64,000 nucleotides of DNA from Seongchinamella sediminis (GTDB taxonomy: Bacteria > Pseudomonadota > Gammaproteobacteria > Pseudomonadales > Halieaceae): positions 186,001 through 250,000 of the forward strand of contig NZ_QRAN01000005.1 in the NCBI RefSeq assembly GCF_003457605.1. Reading direction: 5' to 3'. Both the position numbers and the translations under genes were made by a program. The notes beneath the pieces are model-generated. The model was not told the origin of the DNA and searched no databases. It saw only the letters and a program-made list of their open reading frames with translations. Below, piece after piece: positions 44,261 to 52,983 of this stretch. Position 1 is the stretch's first letter. Each line of letters begins with the position of its first letter.

Positions 44261-44608
44261 ATGACCAATTCAATTCTTAGTAATACTGCCGCGGGCAGTG
44301 CCATCGGATTCCAGCCATTCAGGCAACTGGCGACGCTGTTGCTGCTGTTGTGCGCGCTCACGGCAATGCCGCTGCAGGCACAGGAGCCGCCGCCGGATTC
44401 GGCGCTGGAGACAGCGGTGAATATCAACACGGCTGACGCCGCGGCTCTGGCGGCCGGACTGACTGGCGTTGGTCCGGCCCGGGCCGAGGACATCATCCGC
44501 TACCGGGAAGCTTACGGGCCCTTTACCACTGTCGAACAACTTACAGAGGTGAAAGGGGTTGGCCCATCGACGCTCGCTAAAAACCGGGCGCGGATAACAC
44601 TGGATTAA
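44261..44608 (+). CDS. ComEA-like secreted helix-hairpin-helix protein
   Basis: A 115-residue protein with a signal peptide (LLLLLCALTAMPLQA-QE) and a single ComEA-type double helix-hairpin-helix domain, VNINTADAAALAAGLTGVGP and LTEVKGVGPSTLAKN. Such small periplasmic proteins bind DNA non-specifically and serve DNA uptake in competent bacteria; in some proteobacteria they are retained without known competence. Its ATG has an AGGGAGA site. A strong terminator follows. Confidence 0.9.
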   Translation: MTNSILSNTAAGSAIGFQPFRQLATLLLLLCALTAMPLQAQEPPPDSALETAVNINTADAAALAAGLTGVGPARAEDIIRYREAYGPFTTVEQLTEVKGVGPSTLAKNRARITLD

Positions 44609-44629
44609 GGGCGGCGCATCCGTATCATG

Positions 44630-44651
44630 AGGGGGCTTATGCCCCCTTTTT
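44630..44651 (+). terminator. Intrinsic terminator after the ComEA-like gene
   Basis: GGGGGC (44631-44636), loop TTAT, GCCCCC (44641-44646) and TTTTT. The flanking A-T pair extends the stem to seven. It ends the cluster before the polysaccharide genes. Confidence 0.92.
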
Positions 44652-44664
44652 CTTACATCACGAC

Positions 44665-45591
44665 GTGAAATACCTGGTAACCGGGGCTACCGGCTTTATC
44701 GGCACAGCACTGTGCCGGCAGATCCTGCTTGCTGACGCCGAATTGCTGGCCTATAGCGCCAGCGGCAAGCCGCTGGCCGACGGTACCCCCACCCGGGCGC
44801 TGGATCTGGCAGTAGAGCAGCCCGACAGCCAGGCCCTGGCCGGCGTTGACGCGGTGCTCCACCTGGCGGGCATTGCCCACCGCGATGCCCCGGCGGATGA
44901 ATACGAGGCGGTGAACCACCGGGCGACCATCGAACTGGCGCGGCGCGCGGCACGGGCAGGCGTGGGCGCGTTTATCTTCCTGAGCAGCGTGAAAGCAATG
45001 GGCCCGGTGGTGACGAACCTGCCGCGCTCGGAGCACGAATCCGGCGCGGCTGCGGACCCCTACGGACGCTCGAAGCGCGCTGCCGAACTGGCTCTTGCGG
45101 CTGAGTTCGCCGCCAGTGCCATGTCGGTGGTCATACTGCGCCCGGCACTGGTGTATGGCAGCGGCGCCAGGGGCAATCTCGCCCTGTTGTCGCGCGCTGT
45201 CGCGCGCGGCCTGCCCAGGCCACCCGAGGACGGCGGGCGATCCATGGTTGGCCGCGAGGACCTGGCTCAACTCATGCTCATGCTGGCGGCCAGCAACAAG
45301 CCGGGGGTCAGTACCTACATCGCGACCGATGGCGAGACTTACAGCACCCGCCGGATCTACGATGCCCTGCGCAGGGCCCGCGGCCTGGGGCCGGGCTCTG
45401 GCTGGTGCCCGCGATGGGGCTGGCGGCTGGCCTGCCGCCTGCTGGACCTGCGCTCGCCCCATCCGGAACCTGCCTGGCAGCGTTTGTTCGGGGTGGAAAC
45501 CTACAGTGGCGCAGCCCTGCGCCAGGAGCTTGGCTGGCGGCCACGGCAAACCCTGGAGACCGTGCTGCAGGCCAGTGGTGGCACGCTGTGA
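44665..45591 (+). CDS. NAD-dependent nucleotide-sugar epimerase (WbpV/GalE-like)
   Basis: A 308-residue extended SDR. The Rossmann motif VTGATGFIGTALC is at the N-terminus, HLAGIAHR and the YGRSK active site follow, then ILRPALVYGSGARGN. By position ahead of WbpL- and WbpM-type genes it corresponds to Pseudomonas WbpV, a UDP-N-acetylhexosamine or UDP-glucose 4-epimerase for O-antigen sugars; sugar specificity is not decided by sequence. The GTG start has only a poor ribosome site. The stop overlaps the next start by three bases. Confidence 0.87.
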   Translation: MKYLVTGATGFIGTALCRQILLADAELLAYSASGKPLADGTPTRALDLAVEQPDSQALAGVDAVLHLAGIAHRDAPADEYEAVNHRATIELARRAARAGVGAFIFLSSVKAMGPVVTNLPRSEHESGAAADPYGRSKRAAELALAAEFAASAMSVVILRPALVYGSGARGNLALLSRAVARGLPRPPEDGGRSMVGREDLAQLMLMLAASNKPGVSTYIATDGETYSTRRIYDALRRARGLGPGSGWCPRWGWRLACRLLDLRSPHPEPAWQRLFGVETYSGAALRQELGWRPRQTLETVLQASGGTL

Positions 45592-46562
45592 TCGCCCTGC
45601 CGCTAACCCTGCTGCTGTCGCTGGTCGGTTGCGGACTCTACCTGCGCGCCGCCCGCCGACTGCAAATACTGGACCGGCCCAATGAGCGCAGTTCCCACAC
45701 CCGGCCCACCCCCCACGGCGGCGGCGTTCCGCTTTTGCTGGCGCTGGCACTGGGCGTGGCAATGGCGGCGGTGTCGTGGCAGCAGCAGTACCTGCTGCTG
45801 TTGGCGCTGGCCCTGGGGCTGTCCGCCCTGGGTGTGCTTGATGATATGCGCGGGCTTGGCGTGCGCCTGCGCTTTGCCCTGTACGGCCTCTGCTGCCTGG
45901 TGGCGGTGCTGGTCATCCAGGATCCATTGTCCGCTCCGGGGCCGATCAGCCTGGCCATCGCGGCGGCCTCGGTGTTCGCCTTGTTGTGGATGCTCAATCT
46001 CTATAATTTCATGGACGGCATTGATGGTTACGCCGCAACCCAGTGTATTGTCGCCTGCGGCTGCGCGGCCCTGCTGGCCTGGGGCCAGGCCGCGCCGCCG
46101 CAGTACCCGCTGTTCTGCCTGTTGCTGGCCGCCGCCCAGGTGGGCTTCCTGTTCTGGAACTGGCCCAGCGCCCGCCTGTTCATGGGTGATGCGGGCAGTG
46201 TGCCCAGTGGCTTCCTGCTGGGGGCGCTGGCGCTGTTGGGCCAGGCCCAGGGCTACCTGCCCCTGGCCTCCTGGCTGATCCTGCTGGCGGTATTTATCAC
46301 CGATGCCAGCGTTACCCTGCTGTGGCGTATGGCCAGCGGGCAGGCCTTCACCCAGCCCCACCGGCTGCACGCTTACCAGCGGCTGAGCCGCCACCTCGGC
46401 GGGCATCTGCCGGTGGTTTTGCTGCTGTTGGCCCTCAACGGCCTGTGGCTGTTTCCTCTCGCCCTGGCCGCAGCTGTTTTTCCCGGGTATTCAATTTTAT
46501 TGGTAATTTTGGCATATGTTCCGCTGCTGGCAGGCATGGCTAAAATTAGGCATTTCCGCTAG
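45588..46562 (+). CDS. wbpL: Undecaprenyl-phosphate glycosyl-1-phosphate transferase (WbpL/WecA type)
   Basis: A 324-residue polytopic membrane protein of the MraY/WecA/WbpL family, which primes O-antigen or capsule synthesis by placing a sugar phosphate on undecaprenyl phosphate. Diagnostic sites are the LDDMRGLGVRLRF cytoplasmic loop, NFMDGIDGYAATQ and FMGDAGSVPSG, with about ten helices. The GTG at 45588 is chosen, overlapping the preceding stop; the longer frame runs into the epimerase gene. In Pseudomonas the same enzyme works with WbpM and WbpV. The substrate is not determined. Confidence 0.92.
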   Translation: MIALPLTLLLSLVGCGLYLRAARRLQILDRPNERSSHTRPTPHGGGVPLLLALALGVAMAAVSWQQQYLLLLALALGLSALGVLDDMRGLGVRLRFALYGLCCLVAVLVIQDPLSAPGPISLAIAAASVFALLWMLNLYNFMDGIDGYAATQCIVACGCAALLAWGQAAPPQYPLFCLLLAAAQVGFLFWNWPSARLFMGDAGSVPSGFLLGALALLGQAQGYLPLASWLILLAVFITDASVTLLWRMASGQAFTQPHRLHAYQRLSRHLGGHLPVVLLLLALNGLWLFPLALAAAVFPGYSILLVILAYVPLLAGMAKIRHFR

Positions 46563-46637
46563 TATCTCCCTTCAGGTCGTCGCAAAAATCACACCATAAC
46601 GGCCACCGAAAGACCATGTTAGAGTGAGGGAAAACGC

Positions 46638-48662
46638 TTGCTGCAGTTGTTGGGCCGTATTGTTTCGCGCTCTGTATCCGCTATTGTCGGAGGATTGCGG
46701 GACGGTCTGGAAAAACTGATAGAACTGCCCCGCAACATCAAGCAATCAGGGCTGCTGGCCCTGGATATGTGCTTTGTCACCTTCGCCATGTGGGCGGCAG
46801 TAGCCTTTCGCTACGGGCACCTTGAGTTCCAGCTGGGGCCGGTAGAAGTGTTCTGTGCGGTGTTCACCGTCCTGGTCAGTGCCGTTATCTTCCTGCGCCT
46901 GGGGCTGTATCGCGCTGTTATCCGCTTCATGGGGCAGCAGGCGATCTGGGCGGTGATTACCGCGGTCAGCTATTCCACCCTGGTACTGGGGGCGACCGTG
47001 TTCTTCACCCAGGCCGATGTACCCCGTTCCATGCCCTTCATCTACTGGGGTCTGGCCATGCTGGGCATTGGCGGTACCCGGCTCAGCGTTCGTGCCTATT
47101 ACCAGGCCAAGCTGCGTTCCCTGTCGGAGAACGTCCTTATCTATGGCGCCGGTGAATCTGGCCGCCAGTTGTTGACCGCCTTGAACCACGGGGACCAGTA
47201 CCGGGCGGTGGCTTTTATCGACGACGACCCGCGCTTGCACCATTCGGTGATCAACGGCCTGCAGGTGGCTCCGCCGGAGACCATAGAGCAACTGATTGCC
47301 GAACACGATATCACCCAGGTCCTGCTGGCGATCCCCTCTGCCTCCCCGGAACGGCGCAAGGAAATAATCAACTCCCTGGTGGGACTGCCGGTCTATGTCC
47401 GCACCGTGCCCCGCATTGCCGAGTTGCTGGCCGGTGAGGCCAGCGTCATCCAGATCCAGGACGTGGACCTGGATGACCTGCTGGGGCGGGAACCGGTGCC
47501 GCCCAAGCCCGAGTTCATTGATCGTTGCATTACCGACAAGGTGGTCATGGTGACCGGCGCCGGCGGTTCCATCGGTTCGGAACTGTGCCGGCAGATCGTC
47601 AAATCCGGTCCCCGCGAGCTGGTTCTGCTGGATAATTCCGAGTACGCGCTGTACAACATCGAGCGCGAACTGCGCGAACTGATGACCACCCTGGGACTGG
47701 ACTTCCCGATGGTGGCCCTGCTCGGTTCGGTGCAGGACGGCCGCCGGCTGGAGAGTGTGTACCGCACTTTCTCGGTGGAGACGGTCTACCACGCGGCGGC
47801 CTACAAGCACGTGCCGATGGTGGAATACAATGTCGCCGAGGGGGTGGCCAATAACGTGTTCGGCACCTGGTATGCGGCCCAGGCAGCGCGCAAGGCCGGG
47901 GTGGACACCTTCGTTCTTGTCTCCACCGACAAGGCCGTGCGCCCCACCAATATCATGGGCGCCTCCAAGCGTTTTGCCGAGATGATCCTGCAGGGCCTGG
48001 CCCAGCGCGAGACCGGCACCCGTTTCTGCATGGTCCGCTTTGGCAATGTGCTGGGATCCTCGGGTTCGGTGGTACCGCTGTTCCGGGAGCAGATCGAGGC
48101 CGGCGGTCCGGTGACCGTTACCCACCCGGAAGTGACCCGCTACTTCATGAGTATCGCCGAAGCCGCGCAGCTGGTACTGCAGGCGGGCGCCATGGGCACC
48201 GGTGGCGACGTCTTTGTACTCGATATGGGCGAGCCGGTGCGCATAGTGGACCTGGCCCGGCGGATGATCCGCCTCAGTGGCTACGAGATGGACCACGACA
48301 CCCACGTCGGTCACCATATCGATATCGAGTTCATTGGCCTGCGCCCGGGAGAGAAACTGTACGAGGAATTGCTGCTCGGCAGCAACGTGACCGGCACCGG
48401 CCATCCCATGATCATGCGCGCCGAGGAGGAGTGCCTGTCCTACGGCCAGATCCACGGCTACGTGTCCGAGCTGCTGCATTACTGTGACGCTATGGATTGC
48501 GCCGGCATTACCTCGGTGCTGCGCAAGGCGGTCAGCGGCTTCAGCGAGCACGAGGTGCGCCACGATTACATGTGGAACAGGCAGGCGGAAACCGACGTCC
48601 AGCCCCGTGCGCCCGCTCTCACCTCCAATGTGAAAGAGCTGTTTCCCGAGAAATCGTCCTGA
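46638..48662 (+). CDS. wbpM: Membrane nucleotide-sugar 4,6-dehydratase (WbpM/PglF type)
   Basis: A 674-residue inner membrane enzyme that dehydrates UDP-GlcNAc or a related sugar for O-antigen synthesis. Four N-terminal helices precede a CoA-binding-like domain (LIYGAGESGRQLLTAL) and an SDR domain with VTGAGGSIGSELCRQIV. The active site has MGASKR, with Met in place of the usual Tyr, as in the long WbpM class. It starts with TTG; GAGGG seven bases upstream supports it and no ATG is available. Convergent with the next gene. Confidence 0.94.
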   Translation: MLQLLGRIVSRSVSAIVGGLRDGLEKLIELPRNIKQSGLLALDMCFVTFAMWAAVAFRYGHLEFQLGPVEVFCAVFTVLVSAVIFLRLGLYRAVIRFMGQQAIWAVITAVSYSTLVLGATVFFTQADVPRSMPFIYWGLAMLGIGGTRLSVRAYYQAKLRSLSENVLIYGAGESGRQLLTALNHGDQYRAVAFIDDDPRLHHSVINGLQVAPPETIEQLIAEHDITQVLLAIPSASPERRKEIINSLVGLPVYVRTVPRIAELLAGEASVIQIQDVDLDDLLGREPVPPKPEFIDRCITDKVVMVTGAGGSIGSELCRQIVKSGPRELVLLDNSEYALYNIERELRELMTTLGLDFPMVALLGSVQDGRRLESVYRTFSVETVYHAAAYKHVPMVEYNVAEGVANNVFGTWYAAQAARKAGVDTFVLVSTDKAVRPTNIMGASKRFAEMILQGLAQRETGTRFCMVRFGNVLGSSGSVVPLFREQIEAGGPVTVTHPEVTRYFMSIAEAAQLVLQAGAMGTGGDVFVLDMGEPVRIVDLARRMIRLSGYEMDHDTHVGHHIDIEFIGLRPGEKLYEELLLGSNVTGTGHPMIMRAEEECLSYGQIHGYVSELLHYCDAMDCAGITSVLRKAVSGFSEHEVRHDYMWNRQAETDVQPRAPALTSNVKELFPEKSS

Positions 48663-48664
48663 AC

Positions 48665-48683
48665 CGGGCCCCGCGAAGGCCCG
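48665..48683. terminator. Weak hairpin between wbpM and the convergent gene
   Basis: CGGGCC (48665-48670) and GGCCCG (48678-48683) surround a seven-base loop; CTTATT follows on the plus side. No proper T-run, so any terminator is weak, and it may act on both strands. Confidence 0.4.
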
Positions 48684-48684
48684 C

Positions 48685-49101
48685 TTATTCCTCTACATCG
48701 TCAACCGAGTACTGCCCGCTGAGGCGGCGGCGGATATGGGCCCAGGACATGCCCACCGCCAGTAACAGGGCCACCAGTAGCAGCCCCAGCCAGGTAATTG
48801 CCCCCGACGACTCCAGGCTTATCCAGCCCAGGTCTACCAGTAACCAGATGACGGCGGCGAATAGCGCGCTGCCGAGGATGAGCCCCAGGGGACCCAGGGC
48901 GTTGAAGGTGGCGCGCAGGAAGATGATCCAGCCGATGATCAGGATAATGCCCAGCAGGGCCGGCACTGGCCCGAACGCGGTGCCTTCGGCGAATACCCAG
49001 CCGATGTAGGACCAGTCGGTCGGATTGTAGGTGCCGAACACCAGCACGGCGGCAAATGCAAAGCGGCCGAGAAAACTGACCGCATTGAATTCATTGGACA
49101 T
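48685..49101 (-). CDS. Small four-helix inner membrane protein, function unknown
   Basis: A 138-residue protein that is mostly four membrane helices (FLGRFAFAAVLVFGTY, ALLGIILIIGWIIFL, LIGSALFA-type and GLLLVALLLAVGMS), with an acidic C-terminus YSVDDVEE. FGTYNPTDWSYIGWV looks like a conserved feature of the family; it may match the DUF6524 group but I cannot confirm that. It is in the same direction as the alcohol dehydrogenase upstream, 45 bases away, so it may be in one transcript with it. Confidence 0.8.
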   Translation of the reverse strand: MSNEFNAVSFLGRFAFAAVLVFGTYNPTDWSYIGWVFAEGTAFGPVPALLGIILIIGWIIFLRATFNALGPLGLILGSALFAAVIWLLVDLGWISLESSGAITWLGLLLVALLLAVGMSWAHIRRRLSGQYSVDDVEE

Positions 49102-49146
49102 CGGGTTCTCCTGTCGTGGGCGTCGCTGCGACCCAGAATAAGTGAC

Positions 49147-50349
49147 TCAGGCCGCCGGAAGCAAGCCGCGCACAATGGTGGTGATTTCCACCTCCGACAT
49201 ATAGCGGGGCACCGGGTATAGATCGCCCGCCTCGGTCATTGCTTCCTCGACGATGTCGGGAATATCGGCGGCTTGCAGGCCCTCCGGCTTCAGCGGCAGC
49301 TCCAGCTCTGCTCGCAGGTCGATAATTGCCTGGATAAATGCCCGCGACAGCTGTGCCGGGGCATCACCGGGCTTGCCCAGGGCCACCAGCACTGCGAGGT
49401 CAGCCAGGCGCTGGTGGGCGCAGCTGCCATAGGCCGCCAGCACTTCCGGCAGTACCATGGCATTGGCATTGCCGTGGGGCGTGTGACAGATGCGCCCCAG
49501 CTGGTGGGCGATGCCATGCGCATAGCCCACCGAGGTGCGGCCAAAGGCGGCGCCGGCGTAAAAAGCCGCGACCGCCATACCGTCACGGGCCTCCATGTCG
49601 TCGCCGTCGTGCCAGGCGCGAGGCAGGTACTTGAATATCAGTCGCACCGCCGCCTTCGCCTGCAGTTCAGTGGCGGGTGTCGATGCCTTCGACAGGTAGG
49701 ATTCCACCGCGTGGGTGAGGGCGTCCATACCGGTGGCCGCGGTGATTCCCCGGGGCATACCTTGCATGATGGCGGCGTCCAGGGCCACGTAGCCGGGAAT
49801 CAGTTTGCTGTCGACCACTGGCACCTTGCGGTGCGTCTCGGGGTCGGTAATAACCGATGCCAGGGTGATTTCCGAACCGGTACCGGCGGTGGTGGGGACC
49901 GCGAACAGGGGCAGCCCCGGCTTTTTCGCTTTCTGGATACCGTCGAAGGCGGACAGGTCGCCGGGATTGGTGTGCAACAGGGCGATCAGCTTGCCAGCAT
50001 CGAGAACCGAGCCGCCACCCACCGCCATCACCGCGGTGCAGGCCTCGGTGCGCAGCAGGGCCTCGCCGGCCTGCACCTGGTCAAACGCGGGGTCCGGTAA
50101 CACGCCATCGAAGACCGCGAAGGCGACACCGTCCTTTTCCAGCTGCTGCTTGATGCCGTCGAGGATGCCCGAGCCTGCCAGGAAGGCATCGCTAACAATC
50201 AGCACCTTGTCGATACCGAGAATGGCGAGCTGTCCGGCGAGGGTAACGGCGGAGCCTGCACCCTTGTAAACCACCGGTGAGTGGCGCGGCAGCAGTCGCA
50301 GTAACCAGGTGACGGCGAAGGCTCTTATGCGGTAGTAAAGCGTTTTCAC
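49147..50349 (-). CDS. Iron-containing alcohol dehydrogenase
   Basis: A 400-residue group III alcohol dehydrogenase. The NAD-binding GGGSVLDAGK, the PTTAGTGSEIT loop and the metal ligands (Asp in ALDAAIM, His in TGMDALTHAVE, and the GIAHQLGRICHTPHGNAN pair) are all present. Substrate may be a short primary alcohol, lactaldehyde or butanol-type alcohol; not decided. The N-terminus has an extra basic and hydrophobic segment of about 20 residues, which is longer than usual. It lies 55 bases after the end of the next large minus-strand gene. Confidence 0.92.
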   Translation of the reverse strand: MKTLYYRIRAFAVTWLLRLLPRHSPVVYKGAGSAVTLAGQLAILGIDKVLIVSDAFLAGSGILDGIKQQLEKDGVAFAVFDGVLPDPAFDQVQAGEALLRTEACTAVMAVGGGSVLDAGKLIALLHTNPGDLSAFDGIQKAKKPGLPLFAVPTTAGTGSEITLASVITDPETHRKVPVVDSKLIPGYVALDAAIMQGMPRGITAATGMDALTHAVESYLSKASTPATELQAKAAVRLIFKYLPRAWHDGDDMEARDGMAVAAFYAGAAFGRTSVGYAHGIAHQLGRICHTPHGNANAMVLPEVLAAYGSCAHQRLADLAVLVALGKPGDAPAQLSRAFIQAIIDLRAELELPLKPEGLQAADIPDIVEEAMTEAGDLYPVPRYMSEVEITTIVRGLLPAA

Positions 50350-50404
50350 TGTGTGCGGTCCTGTGGTCGGTTACGGGGTTGCCATAATAACCACGGGCCA
50401 GGTT

Positions 50405-52627
50405 TCACGCTACTTTGCGGGGCCTGCCCTGTGCCTGTTTGCGCTGCCAGCGATCGACACTGTCAAGCGCCTTGATGCGTCGCTGGCGGATGGCGCTTAC
50501 AAGGTTTTCATTGACGAAGCGGGTTACCGCCGCGGTAATCTGGCGGGCCATACTGTTGCCTTCCGCATTGGTGGACATGACCAGCAAATGCGGGTTCAGC
50601 GGGTCCATGGTCAGCTCTTCATGGCCGCGGGGAATGATCACCAGTCGCGCCGGTACGCTGAGCTCGCGCTCGCTGCTTACCCCTTCCTTGCGCAGGCGGG
50701 CGGCCACCAGGTAGTCGTGCTCTTCCCGATGGCGCCTGGGCGATACCAGGAAGTCGTCCTGGTGGACAATGCTCAGGAAGGGGATGTCGTAGGCGAGCAT
50801 GATCTCCAGCGCCTTCATGTGTCGCCGCTGGTATTCCACCGGGTTGTGCAGGGCCGCGTTCACTTCCTTGGCCATGCCGTACAGCGACGCGGTTTTCAGT
50901 AGCCGGCGGCCGACCAGGCGCATGACGTAAGGCATGTCAGCATTGAGAAAGCCGCGCTGTACCCGGCGTTGATCCAGCAGTTTGCGCAGCCCCACTGTCA
51001 TGGCATTGACCAGCAGGCGTGACAGACGCCGCGACAGGAACCGATTGAGGCCTTCCAGGTTACTCGCACTCTCGGCCAGTGCTTCGGGCTGGGCCGGTAT
51101 CAGCCTGCCGTCCTCATCCTGGTGGTAGATACGCTCGAAACCGCTGTAGTCCAGTTCGGTTCCCCGGCGCAGGTGGGAGACGAGGGATTTGACGTTTTCA
51201 GTGGTGTTGGGACCATCGCAGGGCGACCAGCTCGCCAGGTGAATGATGCCGCCGACGCGCAGGGCGTCCACCAACTGGCGGTCTTCCGCCCTGAGCTTGT
51301 CGTAGGGGGGGATGTCGCTTTCGTAGTTTTTCAGCAGCGACAGCAAGAGGTGGTCGGAAATCACCCCGGCAATGGAATGGCCGGCGATGGGTACCGGACG
51401 CCCCTTGCGCCACTGGCTGAGAATCGCCTTGCGCAAAGCCCGGGCGTAGTGAGGGAATATTTCCTCGTTAGCCATGAACTTGGCCAGGCTGCCGCGGTGC
51501 AGGGCAGAGACCGTCCAGGAGCTGGGCAGGCGAATCAACAGGTTGGCAAAACTGAACAGGCCCATGAAGCCGTGCAAGAGCAGAATGTGGACGCCGTTTT
51601 CCTCATCGCCCGCGCGGGTTTCCGCCTTGTTCTCGACGAGCTGCCCCCGTTCGCTGTAGGAAAAGCGGGTTTCGTCGAAATGCAGCGCCTGTTCGTCGGC
51701 GAGGATGTAGACCCGTTCGGCAACGTCCCGGGATTCCCGCAGCAGGCGCAGTGGGGTTTCCATCACCGTTTGCTCGAATTCGGCAGTCTCTTCCATCTCG
51801 AACCGGCCCAGGGCCTTGAGCTTCAGCGATCCCGACACGATCAGGTAGGTTTGCTCGGCGTTAACCAGAACCCCCCGGTTGAGCGCCACCCTGAAAGCCC
51901 CCGACTCCTTTTTCAACAACAGCACTGCCGGCTCGCGTATGGCCAGCTCCGGTGTATAGGGCGCCAGTGCTCCGAGCGTACCGTCTTTACCGATACCGCT
52001 GACCACGCAGTGAAAAGCCATGCTTGCGCCCAGCTTTTCCTGTATGGATTGCTGGTAGCGCTGGCACTCCTGGCGGGCCAGCTGCTGCGCCTTGCGGGTC
52101 TGCCCGCGCTTCAGCGCCTGGCGAGCATTGGCGAGGTTGATGGGGTAGACCATGATCTTGGCCATGGCGTCGACAATGTCATTGAGGTCGGCACCGGGGC
52201 CCAGGTTCAGGCTGCGGGCCAGCGCGCGCAGGCCTCGCTGGCGGCGCAATTTGCTCGCCAGGGGCACCAGAAAGTTGATTAACAGCGACTGCTCCGCGCT
52301 CTCCCAGCCCGTCTCGCCGGTGGTTTCCTCAAGCAGGAAAAAGCGCACGTGGCGCAGCCAGTCGATACTGTTGTGGTGCTGGGTGAGCCAGGCCCGGTAC
52401 TGTGCCTTTACCGTATTACCGCCGCCCAGGGCAATGGTGAAATGTTCGCGCTTGAATGCGCCCCAGGCCTGGTAGCGGTCGCGCTGCAGCCACTGGTCAT
52501 ACTGACCCTGTAACAGGCTGGCGGCGTGCCGGCCCGCCTCGGGCAGGGTGGCTGAGATGCCCACGTGTACGCCAGAGGCCTCCTGGATGAGGGCGAAGTC
52601 ACGAGCTGATTTGCTATTGGTTTTCAT
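50405..52627 (-). CDS. Fusion of a NagB/6-phosphogluconolactonase-like domain with an alpha/beta hydrolase
   Basis: A 740-residue protein. Residues about 1-270 resemble the NagB/6-phosphogluconolactonase fold: TIALGGGNTVKAQYRAWL (sugar-phosphate loop), VRFFLLEETTGETG in the place of the family DER/DEY, and VVSGIGKDGTLGALAPYTPEL, where the family GxDGH is KDGT. The catalytic histidine is thus missing and lactonase activity is doubtful. Residues about 345-720 are an alpha/beta hydrolase: LLLHGFMGLFSF, then the nucleophile elbow GHSIAG with Ser418. A basic helical tail follows. Single gene, minus strand, with no sugar-pathway genes around it. The hydrolase half lacks the usual lid, and its substrate is unknown. 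Start is the ATG at 52627. Confidence 0.85.
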   Translation of the reverse strand: MKTNSKSARDFALIQEASGVHVGISATLPEAGRHAASLLQGQYDQWLQRDRYQAWGAFKREHFTIALGGGNTVKAQYRAWLTQHHNSIDWLRHVRFFLLEETTGETGWESAEQSLLINFLVPLASKLRRQRGLRALARSLNLGPGADLNDIVDAMAKIMVYPINLANARQALKRGQTRKAQQLARQECQRYQQSIQEKLGASMAFHCVVSGIGKDGTLGALAPYTPELAIREPAVLLLKKESGAFRVALNRGVLVNAEQTYLIVSGSLKLKALGRFEMEETAEFEQTVMETPLRLLRESRDVAERVYILADEQALHFDETRFSYSERGQLVENKAETRAGDEENGVHILLLHGFMGLFSFANLLIRLPSSWTVSALHRGSLAKFMANEEIFPHYARALRKAILSQWRKGRPVPIAGHSIAGVISDHLLLSLLKNYESDIPPYDKLRAEDRQLVDALRVGGIIHLASWSPCDGPNTTENVKSLVSHLRRGTELDYSGFERIYHQDEDGRLIPAQPEALAESASNLEGLNRFLSRRLSRLLVNAMTVGLRKLLDQRRVQRGFLNADMPYVMRLVGRRLLKTASLYGMAKEVNAALHNPVEYQRRHMKALEIMLAYDIPFLSIVHQDDFLVSPRRHREEHDYLVAARLRKEGVSSERELSVPARLVIIPRGHEELTMDPLNPHLLVMSTNAEGNSMARQITAAVTRFVNENLVSAIRQRRIKALDSVDRWQRKQAQGRPRKVA

Positions 52628-52749
52628 ATGCTGATGTTAGCGCGAAACGGTTATCCAGGCATTATGTGCCGGTTTTGGCACCTATAAACAGGGTGTGTGG
52701 CATGGTAATTTGCACTGACCGGGGTGTAGCTACCGCAGCATGCGCCAGA

Positions 52750-52938
52750 TCAGTGCCAGTATAGCCTCTAACCGGTGGTGAGCGCCCAGCCTTTGTAGCG
52801 CCCGCCATGGTCAATGGCATCGTGCATTCGCGCCCATTGCAGCCCAACCTGCCACTTGAGCCTGTGGTCGTAAAACTGGTATTCAAGGCCCAGGTAGACT
52901 CCGTCATCACGCTGTATTGCCCTGCGGTCCCGGGAAGA
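52750..52938 (-). pseudogene. Remnant of an outer membrane porin (OprO/OprP-like) C-terminus
   Basis: The 356-base gap upstream of the M20 gene holds a decayed reading frame on the minus strand. It reads DDGVYLGLEYQFYDHRL, then QVGLQWARMHDAIDHGG and YKGWALTTG, then a TAG (52768-52770), then RLYWH and a stop. The GGxYxGW-LTTG-RLYW ending is that of phosphate-selective porins, whose C-terminal strand normally continues TTGLRLYW. A single base change would turn the TAG into a leucine codon. The 5' part is missing; an in-frame stop lies at 52939-52941. The remaining gap (52628-52749) has no recognisable feature. Confidence 0.6.
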
Positions 52939-52983
52939 TTATCGTGTGTCGAGAACTGACGAAGGACGGGAAAGGAGTAGCGA

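Noticed and set aside
46746-48563. Minus-strand open frame of 605 codons opposite wbpM
   Set aside because: Antisense of a clear WbpM-type gene; His/Gln/Gly-rich, no motifs.
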